Assembly: GCA_020348445.1 (NCBI GenBank)
Contig: CP070751.1
Span: forward strand, 2,860,309-2,914,051
Length of the DNA: 53,743 nt
Direction of reading: 5' to 3'
From: Thermoplasmata archaeon
GTDB taxonomy: Archaea; Thermoplasmatota; Thermoplasmata; GCA-020350865
The notes under the pieces were generated by a model, which had not been told where the DNA came from, searched no databases, and saw nothing but the letters and a program-made list of their open reading frames with translations. Made by a program: the position numbers and the translations under genes. Shown piece by piece: positions 1 to 7,600 of the stretch. Numbering within the stretch: the first letter of the stretch is position 1; each line of letters opens with the position of its first letter.

Positions 1-45
1 AAATAAACTACCGCACCCCTGAGGGGGTGCAGTATTCATTTGTTG
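1..45. repeat. IS200/IS605-type right-end hairpin
   Basis: A perfect 7-bp stem (13-19 with 24-30, loop TGAG) lies just past the 3' end of the tnpA gene. It is followed by the 11-mer gtattcatttg at 32-42. Subterminal hairpins recognised by the Y1 transposase are the hallmark of IS200/IS605 ends, so this is read as the right end. The exact cleavage site cannot be fixed because the window starts here. The same hairpin-plus-11-mer layout recurs at 595-624. Confidence 0.6.
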
Positions 46-47
46 GT

Positions 48-497
48 TTAAACAGCAAACCTACCCAGGCCAGTTTGTATCGGTTTAGCAAAGATACCGC
101 CAGATTGTGATTCTGTGATATAGAATTCAATTTTATCGGATGTGACTTCACCGACACTGCGGAAGAACTTCCCCCTGCTCCAGAGATGTCCACCCCACAG
201 CTGTTTTTTCAGGCTAGGGAATCTCCAGAACAGTTTCCGTGCAGAGATTCCCTTGAACAACTGGAATGTTCGAGAAAGGGAATGTGTGGGGTGCATCTCT
301 AAAAACAGATGCACGTGGTCTTCCATGATTTCCAGTGCAAGGATCGTATACCCGTACTGGTCTGCAATCTCATGGAATATCAATCTGCATCCCCTTGCTA
401 CATGGATATCTTTAAATATTTTCCTTCTATACTTAGGCACCAGAACTATATGATAGTTCGACTCTCCATACGCATGGCTAAAGCTTCTTAAACTCAT
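48..497 (-). CDS. tnpA: IS200/IS605 family Y1 transposase TnpA
   Basis: This 149-residue protein matches the single-domain HUH transposase family that moves IS200/IS605 elements as single-stranded DNA. The metal-binding HUH motif is H61-V-H63, and the nucleophilic tyrosine is probably Y126, with Q131 a helix turn later. Length is normal for the family (about 130-150 residues), so the gene looks intact; the last ten residues extend a little past the usual end. It starts at the ATG at 497. No tnpB accompanies it inside the window, as in IS200 proper. A large hairpin at 509-561 lies directly upstream, and another hairpin flanks its 3' side. Confidence 0.9.
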   Translation of the reverse strand: MSLRSFSHAYGESNYHIVLVPKYRRKIFKDIHVARGCRLIFHEIADQYGYTILALEIMEDHVHLFLEMHPTHSLSRTFQLFKGISARKLFWRFPSLKKQLWGGHLWSRGKFFRSVGEVTSDKIEFYITESQSGGIFAKPIQTGLGRFAV

Positions 498-508
498 GTA
501 TATACCGA

Positions 509-561
509 CCTGTAGCGATTCTCAATGGCATCCGCCCTGTGGGCGGATGCGTCGCTACAGG
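509..561. repeat. Left-end long hairpin of the IS200-like element
   Basis: An outer 10-bp stem (509-518 with 552-561) and an inner 10-bp stem (528-537 with 541-550, 3-nt loop) stack with an asymmetric internal loop. It sits 11 bp upstream of the tnpA start. In IS200, a hairpin at the left end is recognised by TnpA and also blocks read-through transcription and tnpA translation. Position and shape suggest the same dual role here; that role is inferred. Confidence 0.65.
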
Positions 562-594
562 TCACTTATGGTTTCTCCTCTTATCAAATTTCAG

Positions 595-628
595 CCAGAC
601 CCTTAAGGCTCTGGTATTCATTTGATGG
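595..628. repeat. Second IS right-end-like hairpin (remnant)
   Basis: Stem CCAGA/TCTGG (595-599 with 610-614) encloses the palindrome CCTTAAGG at 601-608. It is followed by gtattcatttg at 614-624, the same 11-mer that follows the hairpin at 13-30. The stem bases differ from the first copy but the layout is identical. It may be the right end of a second, deleted IS605-family element abutting the intact one. Confidence 0.45.
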
Positions 629-750
629 AGTAACCTATCGGTCACTCAAAATATTAATAAAGCTCCGAACTTTATTCAATAGTAAATTTAATTTGAAAAA
701 AACCCCAAAATTGCTTTTTTCATATCAATCGCGAAGTATGAGACAACTAG

Positions 751-951
751 ATAAGGATAGGAAACATTCTGGATTTGACAACGAATACACAATATGAGAT
801 TGAGACTGTAAACGATCGTTATTACCACAAAAGAAGGATAGATCAATACAGAAGAACTAGTGTAGACGTAGTCGTTATTCCTACAAATAAGTTACCAAGT
901 GATCTTAAGAACAAATGCAAAGAATTAAAACAGTATATAAAACCAGATTAA
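751..951 (+). pseudogene. Truncated copy of the PD-(D/E)xK-like protein found at 49793-50188
   Basis: This frame reads open for 66 codons to a TAA. Its first part gives IGNILDLTTNTQYEIET, which aligns with IGDVIDISTRITCQYEIET of the 131-residue protein at 49793-50188. Basic residues and an IPTNKLPSD segment follow, matching IPKLPND there. Upstream, the frame is broken by stops at 735-750 and no start is present. The N-terminal half is therefore lost, probably through the neighbouring IS insertions. The shared D...QYEIET core is the nuclease-like motif, so this is read as the decayed C-terminal half of a paralogue. Confidence 0.65.
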
Positions 952-980
952 ATCTGTTTTTCTTCTTTCTCAGTCAATAA

Positions 981-2780
981 TTATGCAATTTCTAGTTGTC
1001 TTATCCAATATTCAATCCTTTCAATAAAATTTTTATCATTTTCCTTATCTAATGATTCTACTTTTAATATTAATTTATTAATAAAGTCCCATTTTTCCTC
1101 ACTAATTTCTGAGAGGTTCATCTTTGAAAATAACAAATCAAAGAGCTTTTCATCCTTTTCATCCAATGCTTTTATAATTGCATCGGTTCTATTACTAAAA
1201 TATCCACATGCATCTAAAATATGCACAAGATCTTTATTACTTTCTCCTTTTTCGTAAATTTTTTTGAAATCATTTAAACATTTTTCTTTTAATAGTTGCA
1301 ATGTCTCAGGGGTCTTTGTTAAGAGACTCAATATGTCAAACATTTGTATAAGGGCTTCTCTATCTTTCTTTTTAATAATATCTTTTGCAAATAAAATCAA
1401 TTTTTTTATCGTGGGTAGATCTTTCTTTTTTATCTTATTACTTCTATAAACCTTGAGAACTTCGTACCTAATTGATTGAAATCGACGATTTGCATTTTCT
1501 GGTGAAAGAGACTTTGTTTTTAATATTTTGATGTAATTATCAATCAATTCTGAATTAAACGGTTCTTCGGATTCTATTTTTATAATAGGTTTTTCTTCTG
1601 GGAGTGAGCAATTTCTTTTAATCCACCCACGAAGAAAATTATCAACAAATTTATATTTTCCCCGTTCGGCTCTTTCAATGATTCCGTGTCTATTCTCAAT
1701 TTTATTTAAAAATGCTCCGATAGATCGGGTATTTATATTTAATTCCTGTGCAATGTCTCGGGGTCTATCTAGTTCTTTGGTTGCCATTATAACTACTATT
1801 TCTCTCATTTTTCCTGTTAGTTTTTCATATTCAGATATTAAATGGTGAGGTAGAAGATCAAAAATATTTTCATATGCTTCCAATACATCATTTTTATTGA
1901 TAATATCAATTTCCTTAAATTTTGCGATTTCAAAGCATTTTAATCCAAGTAATTGAACATAGTAAGGATGGCAATCTGATCTATCTATAATAAGATCCAA
2001 AGCATCCTTCTCTAATTTTATTTGAAATGAATTAAACCTATGTATCACAAAACTCCTCACTTCATCTTCAGGCAGCTCCTTTATTTTTTTAGGGAAGAAA
2101 AAATTGAAGAATGGTTGTTTCTTGTTTCTGATAATTTCATCTTCGAAAGATGTCATACTTGACGAAACAACAAAAGAAGTGGATTTTAAATCCTGGATAA
2201 ATCCTCTCAATGTCCATAGAAAATCCGGGCCGAACTCAAAAACTTTCTGGAATTCATCTAACATTATTACGATCTTTCCGCATTGTTGCCCTACTTTATC
2301 AATAGTTACAAAAGTCTTATCAATCAATTCATGCAAGTCTTTCTCTTTATCCTGAGAATCAAATTCTGCCCATAGGGTTACTATTTGGGATATATCAACA
2401 CCTATCTTTTTGGGTTTAACACTTTTCATAAATGATTTTCCTGTGTCTTTCATACGCTCTTTGTAACTTTTTTGATACGTTTTCTCAATTTCTCTCAATA
2501 AATATGAAAATAAATTACTTAGGGTGAAAGGATATGTTTTTTCAACCCTGATATACACAGAAGCGATTCCGATTTTTTCTAATTCCATTTTACATCTTAA
2601 CATTAAACTGCTTTTTCCAATTCTCCGTTTTCCGATAATTGCTATATGGTGTTTCGTCTTTGAACTTAAATAGTGAACCATTTCTTTGGTTTCTTGTTCT
2701 CTATCGCAGAAATAATCAGAAATTTCTCCCTCTTTTATATCTTCTCCAGCATAAAATGGGAATTTATATAATCTTACCAT
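981..2780 (-). CDS. Archaeal STAND-type AAA+ ATPase with winged-helix domain
   Basis: This 599-residue protein belongs to the archaeal ATPase_2 (MNS/STAND-like) group. Walker A is GKRRIGKSS at about residues 50-58 and Walker B is IVIMLDEFQ at about 170. The following region (PFFNFFF, then the LIIDRSDCHPYYVQLLG lid segment) is typical of the family. A winged helix follows at about 330-395, ending in the characteristic VDNFLRGWI. The last 200 residues are helical and unassigned. Family members are thought to act as signal-transducing NTPases, some with nuclease or toxin partners; no partner is obvious here. An in-frame TTG at 2789 lies inside an operator palindrome, so the ATG at 2780 is preferred. 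It stands alone under its own promoter. Confidence 0.8.
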   Translation of the reverse strand: MVRLYKFPFYAGEDIKEGEISDYFCDREQETKEMVHYLSSKTKHHIAIIGKRRIGKSSLMLRCKMELEKIGIASVYIRVEKTYPFTLSNLFSYLLREIEKTYQKSYKERMKDTGKSFMKSVKPKKIGVDISQIVTLWAEFDSQDKEKDLHELIDKTFVTIDKVGQQCGKIVIMLDEFQKVFEFGPDFLWTLRGFIQDLKSTSFVVSSSMTSFEDEIIRNKKQPFFNFFFPKKIKELPEDEVRSFVIHRFNSFQIKLEKDALDLIIDRSDCHPYYVQLLGLKCFEIAKFKEIDIINKNDVLEAYENIFDLLPHHLISEYEKLTGKMREIVVIMATKELDRPRDIAQELNINTRSIGAFLNKIENRHGIIERAERGKYKFVDNFLRGWIKRNCSLPEEKPIIKIESEEPFNSELIDNYIKILKTKSLSPENANRRFQSIRYEVLKVYRSNKIKKKDLPTIKKLILFAKDIIKKKDREALIQMFDILSLLTKTPETLQLLKEKCLNDFKKIYEKGESNKDLVHILDACGYFSNRTDAIIKALDEKDEKLFDLLFSKMNLSEISEEKWDFINKLILKVESLDKENDKNFIERIEYWIRQLEIA

Positions 2781-2781
2781 G

Positions 2782-2831
2782 ATTACCAAATGGTAATAAT
2801 GCTATTTAAGTATTTCTGACCAAACGGTAAT
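2782..2831 (-). promoter_or_regulatory. Promoter of the ATPase gene flanked by two palindromic operators
   Basis: A 16-bp site, ATTACC-AAAT-GGTAAT, lies at 2782-2797 and ends 2 bp before the ATG. A weaker copy (GACC-AAAC-GGTAAT core) lies at 2818-2831. Between them, on the minus strand, is a TATA-like TACTTAAATA (about 2802-2811) with an upstream GAAA as BRE. The spacing predicts a nearly leaderless transcript whose start falls within the first palindrome. Binding there should block initiation. Autoregulation by the ATPase's own winged helix is inferred. Confidence 0.6.
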
Positions 2832-2853
2832 GACGGTTATAAGTGACGGCTCT

Positions 2854-2870
2854 CCGTCCTGGATGGACGG
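2854..2870 (-). terminator. Hairpin after the immunity-like gene
   Basis: CCGTCC-TGGAT-GGACGG forms a perfect 6-bp GC-rich stem 10 bp past the stop of the minus-strand gene at 2881-3504. It probably marks the 3' end of that transcript. No strong U-tract follows, so it may instead stabilise the RNA. Confidence 0.4.
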
Positions 2871-2880
2871 GGGCCTCTTA

Positions 2881-3504
2881 CTAATCCTGATTAAGTTCAA
2901 TTAGTTTTTTAAGATTAATTTGTAATTTATTGAAAACTTCTTCTTCTTTGATGCCAGGATTAATCTCTAATAATTCATTTACAAACAAGTTGGTTGATCG
3001 TATAACTTCATTTATAAAAATGTTATGTGATATAGGTTCATCTTTTATATCATGTATAATATATGGTGAAATCCAATGAAGGGATTTTCCGTTCCTGAAT
3101 TTATCAAATGATAGATACAAGTATTTTTCATCTTTATTTATTGTAATATCAATTGAGTGCTCAATAATTTCAATAGCCACTTCTTTTTTTCCACGGATTA
3201 ATTCAATGGTTAACTTCACTAAATTAGAATACCAATCTAATAAACACACCCCATTTAATCCCAATCGGTTATATGGATCAGATATTGAATTTATAATAAG
3301 GTTGTCCTTTTCAAGTTCTTCTAAAGCATTTTTCGGAATTTCAAAAATATATTTATCATTTAATTCAATAACTAAATCACCTTGAATTGCTTCTACACCA
3401 ATCCAGAGATGTAAATCCTTGCTCCGAAAATTGTCTATAGTATAAGATTTTAATTTGGTTACAGTATTTTTTTCTATTCCATAATTAATTTTTATAGAGT
3501 TCAT
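2881..3504 (-). CDS. Hypothetical protein, probable immunity partner of the upstream toxin-like gene
   Basis: I do not recognise the family. The protein has 207 residues, is rich in Ile, Glu and Lys, has no signal peptide or membrane segment, and looks like a small soluble alpha/beta protein (alternating short strands up to about 140, then helices). It begins 27 bp after the stop of the toxin-like gene, with a GGTGA ribosome site before the ATG at 3504, so the two are probably cotranscribed. A small soluble gene directly downstream of a polymorphic-toxin C-terminus is the standard position of an immunity gene. That position is the only basis for the call. A hairpin follows at 2854-2870. Confidence 0.5.
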   Translation of the reverse strand: MNSIKINYGIEKNTVTKLKSYTIDNFRSKDLHLWIGVEAIQGDLVIELNDKYIFEIPKNALEELEKDNLIINSISDPYNRLGLNGVCLLDWYSNLVKLTIELIRGKKEVAIEIIEHSIDITINKDEKYLYLSFDKFRNGKSLHWISPYIIHDIKDEPISHNIFINEVIRSTNLFVNELLEINPGIKEEEVFNKLQINLKKLIELNQD

Positions 3505-3531
3505 TTATATCACCCAATGCATTTTACCGTT

Positions 3532-4527
3532 TTAATATTTAACTTTTTTTACCCCAATAATACCAATGTCACCTTTTGCTACCGTGATTTCAACACCATC
3601 AATCGTCTTCCTATATAATTTTGAACCTTTTGTTCCGGATCCAACATATTTTCCGGTATCTGCAACATCTTCAACCGAATCAAGTATTTTTGGGTCTGAC
3701 CAACCTTTAGGAAATGTACTACCTTTTTTACCTGGGACATTTAGACTATGTCTATCTAAAACATGCTTTTGCCTACTTGGATGGAATGCATCTAATCCAG
3801 CTTCAATTCTTTTAGCTGCTCGCTCAGCAATGTTTTCAATAATTTCTTTACCGTATTTAGCAATATCATCTACAATCCTGCCCCCACCACCTACTACCAG
3901 GACAGCAAACGATCCAGGGGCACTTTTACTTAATTTCATACCTAAGTCATCAATGTATTTACAGACTTTATCTGCAACTTTGTTTAAAAAGCCCTTCGCC
4001 ACCAATTTAGCTTTACTGGCTCCTCTCTTAATCATTTTCCCAACAGCAGATATTCCATCCTTCAACTTACTCGTAATACTACCCAGCTTCCCAGCAATCC
4101 CCGCCGCATCCGCCGCAGCACCCAGCAAAAGGAACCCGCCCACCATCATCTGCTGAATAATATACCCCACAAGATGCGCCGCCGTGAAAGCCAGATTGAA
4201 CTTGTTCTCGTCCGTACTTATGAAATCGATATTCGATTGGTCATTCAATGCCCAGTTGTCAAAGAAATCCTCCATCAGATCCGTTATATTATCGAACCAT
4301 TGTTGAACTGTATGATCCCCGCCATCATTGAACGGATTGAAGTTGAAGGCTTTGTTGATTATACCGTAAAGGGAATTCTTAAACATCTCGAAAAATAATC
4401 CTGTATCGAAAAGGAGCGTCGGGATCAATTTTCCTATCTCCTTTAAACCATTAAAAATCTCCCCAATTTGGAAGAAGATACTTAGATCATCAAATATACC
4501 TGTTGCAAATCCCGTAAAGAAGCCCAT
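3532..4527 (-). CDS. Polymorphic-toxin-like protein with C-terminal RNase-like domain
   Basis: The protein has 331 residues. Residues 1-240 are low-complexity and hydrophobic/amphipathic, with a glycine/alanine-rich membrane-like stretch around 130-150, resembling the pre-toxin regions of polymorphic toxins. The last 80 residues contain KHVLDRHS (H255, R259, H260), KGSTFPKGWSD, and a final beta hairpin with GVEITVAKGDIGIIGV. This H..RH...KS/T-F-x-x-W pattern resembles BECR/EndoU-type RNase toxin domains; the exact family is uncertain. It starts at the ATG at 4527. The in-frame sequence immediately upstream (GPWISGTV) is open back to a TAA and looks continuous with the protein, so it may be a severed C-terminal part of a longer toxin. 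The presumed immunity gene follows. Confidence 0.6.
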   Translation of the reverse strand: MGFFTGFATGIFDDLSIFFQIGEIFNGLKEIGKLIPTLLFDTGLFFEMFKNSLYGIINKAFNFNPFNDGGDHTVQQWFDNITDLMEDFFDNWALNDQSNIDFISTDENKFNLAFTAAHLVGYIIQQMMVGGFLLLGAAADAAGIAGKLGSITSKLKDGISAVGKMIKRGASKAKLVAKGFLNKVADKVCKYIDDLGMKLSKSAPGSFAVLVVGGGGRIVDDIAKYGKEIIENIAERAAKRIEAGLDAFHPSRQKHVLDRHSLNVPGKKGSTFPKGWSDPKILDSVEDVADTGKYVGSGTKGSKLYRKTIDGVEITVAKGDIGIIGVKKVKY

Positions 4528-4652
4528 TACAGTTCCTGAAATCCACGGACCTGTGAAATAATCCTTTTATGTAAATCAGCTATGATTGCAAAAGCCAGGA
4601 GACGATGATTTACATGTATATTCGCGCAACTAGCTTATAGACCAAATCAGCT

Positions 4653-7600
4653 TTATATCCCAATATAACTATAGAATGTTGGATAGGTTGTGGATATCTG
4701 ATAGCCTTCTGCCATGACCACATCAACATCATAAGCCCCTTTGGGCATGATGGTTTTATGCCACATCCATCGTTGCTCAGGGACATTATAGTAGTTCATT
4801 CCCCATACATTGGGAATGGCATCACAAAACCAATCTGTAGAATGGGTAGAATTTAGTTTTAATGGTAATCCCAATGTATCATAATCCATACTGTACTTTC
4901 CTGTCCATACACCTATACTGTAACTGCTTGCACCTCTTTCTCCTGTCCCGTTTACAGGGATAATGATATAGTAGAAATGTGGTCCTGCTGTGGCATTGCC
5001 GTAATCTGTATATGAGAGTGTATCATAAGCCAAGCTCGCGAGCAGATCGTAATTCCCTTTCCAGAAGCCATCTCTTGAAATGGAGCGGAGGACATGATAT
5101 CGATGGTCCATATCCAAGCTAGAAGGCCGTGCCCAGCTCAATGTAACATCGCCTGAAGTTCCGTCCACAGAGGCTGTCAGGCTATCCGCATCTCCGGTTC
5201 TGGGTGTGGCATTAAAACCAAATGACACGTTGTCATAAATTATCATGGCACCAGGCATGCCGCAAAAGGTATATTTAGCAGGGCCATCGAATTCAACCTC
5301 AAAGCCTTTACCCACCTCCATGAGAATGTTATTTTTATGCCTGTCTCCAATATTGTGCTGCACCCAAGTATGTGAGATAGGGTCAATGAATTTGATGTAG
5401 TTCGCATTCATGTCCACGGTGTACCGACATGTATCCATTATTCTCAAAGGCTCTAAAGGTATGGAAAATGTGTTCACCCCTTCATAAAATTGTTTAGTCC
5501 ATTTCCCAACTGTTCTACTTGTGTAACTGACCATACTCATATTATCCACGGCCCGTATTGTGTAATACAGCTCTTGGTGATAGTTCTTCTCGCCAGGCTC
5601 GGCAGAATCTGTATCGTTCCATGTTGTACGCGTCGGTATATAACCATTATCATAATCCAGGTCAGTGCGCTTCCAAGGAGTCGAGAAATCAAAGTCAGTT
5701 TGATTTTCAGAGCGGTAAATAAGATAATATTTTACTCGAGGGGATCGCGGTATCCAAAAGAGGAGAGTGTTGTGACCTTTGCCATCTGGATTGCCGTAAT
5801 CATCCACAACTTCTATGAAAAGCTCTGGGGGAAGGAGGTCACCGATCACAACATTTATCATGGTCTTTGGAAAGAGCAGCTCAACAGATGAATTGGCTAT
5901 GTCGGTGTAGTTGATCCTAGATTGCGTGAAGTTGTTCGCCTCCAGATAACCGCACATTTTCGAAGTTATATTAAAAGTAACAGTCCAAGTTTCGTAAACA
6001 AAGATACTACTGACATTCCATTCGAGAAAGGTATACCCTGATTCATTTTCAGATATATGATCTGGTTCAATTAAGAAGCTTCCTGGGACGTAATCAATCC
6101 AAGGTGGAAGCACATCTGTGATCATTGGGTTTGCATCTGTTGTATCCAAATCGACACCCGCAATATAGTCATAGGTCTCAATTTCACCTGCGACCTCCTC
6201 GTATATTGCGTATAAACATGTAGCATTGGATGCTGGGTAATATTTTCCATCAGTGATTTGTGCAATGTCCTGTAAAAGCTCTTCATTGTGATCGTCCCCC
6301 AATCCGATGGTGTATATCCTTATTCCGTTATTTTTTGCCCTATGTGCCTCACTGTATGCAAGCTCATCATCATTACCTTGACCATCTGTGAGAAGGATGA
6401 TGACCCAGATATGGGTTGGATCACCGCATTCGATAAGCTCGTTATTTGAGCACTGCAACGCGGCTCCGATGGCGGTGCTACCACTTGAATCAACGGTATC
6501 TATATCGTCCTTGATCTGATCGTAATTTGTGCTGAGATGATGGTCATTTACCAAAATCGCATCATTATCAAAATCAACTACGCAAGCCCTGTCATCTGGT
6601 TCCAATTTGTCCACATAATTCTTTGCAGCTTCTATTCTAAGATCATCTGGGTCGTTTACAAGCATGCTCCCAGAGCTATCTATGGCCAAAACCGTATCTT
6701 GATATTCATAAAATAGTTTCAACGTGGGAAAACCTGCACCTGTTACATTTAGGGTTATTGTTGCCTGCTCGTCATACCCTGAACCGAGAACGTTGATTTG
6801 AGTGGGCGAAATAAACTTATCTGGTATCAGATATGGATAAACCCTCGTTTGAACCACAACTGAATATGTAATAGCAGAATTGCAGTTTGCTCTGACGGTT
6901 ATAGTGGAATTGACATGATCGGCCACTATCCAGATTGATGGAATTGTAACCTTTATCGAGATATTTACATGTGAATCAAAATCAATGTATATATCAGGCA
7001 CACCATCTGCGTCAGAATCTGTTATCTTTGTTGTCCTGTCACCAGTATATATTTCCACGAACCAATCTTCGGGCAGGGATTGATTGAATATATCAAAGAG
7101 CTCTCCTGTGTTCATCTTGTTTGTGATGGTGAGGTTGTACCAGATCTCATCACCCTGCTTGCCGTATTCAAATTGACCTTTTGGGCCAATGTGAATAAGG
7201 GGTATTGTTGGTGTTTGATCAAACATCCATCCTGCAGCCTCTGATGTGACATCATCGTAACCCTGGTAGGTGCCGTTTCCTTCAGGAATCCTCTTTACTG
7301 TCTTATTTTCCTGATGCTCTGTATTCCAACCAACCATATCCAACAAAGTACCTTCATCATCATAAAGATAGACATTATCTGCAGTATTTGAGAGGTTGTT
7401 ATTAGCAAAAAGCCATGGAGCATCTTCGTATAATATCACAAAATAGGAATCATTGAAATCCAGAATATGATTACCTTGTATATACATGATGTCATCTGTG
7501 ACTACCGAAAAATTGTACAGGTTTATCGATGATTCTCCAATGTACATCAGTTCGATAAAACCGTATTGGGGCGCAGTGGGATTGAACATTACCTCGTTTA

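Noticed and set aside
142..491. Plus-strand open frames opposite tnpA
   Set aside because: They mirror the intact transposase and have no family features.
525..797. A 90-codon plus-strand open frame beside the IS element
   Set aside because: It runs through the IS left-end hairpin and the second hairpin, has no ribosome site, and the frame one base over shows clear similarity to the gene at 49793.
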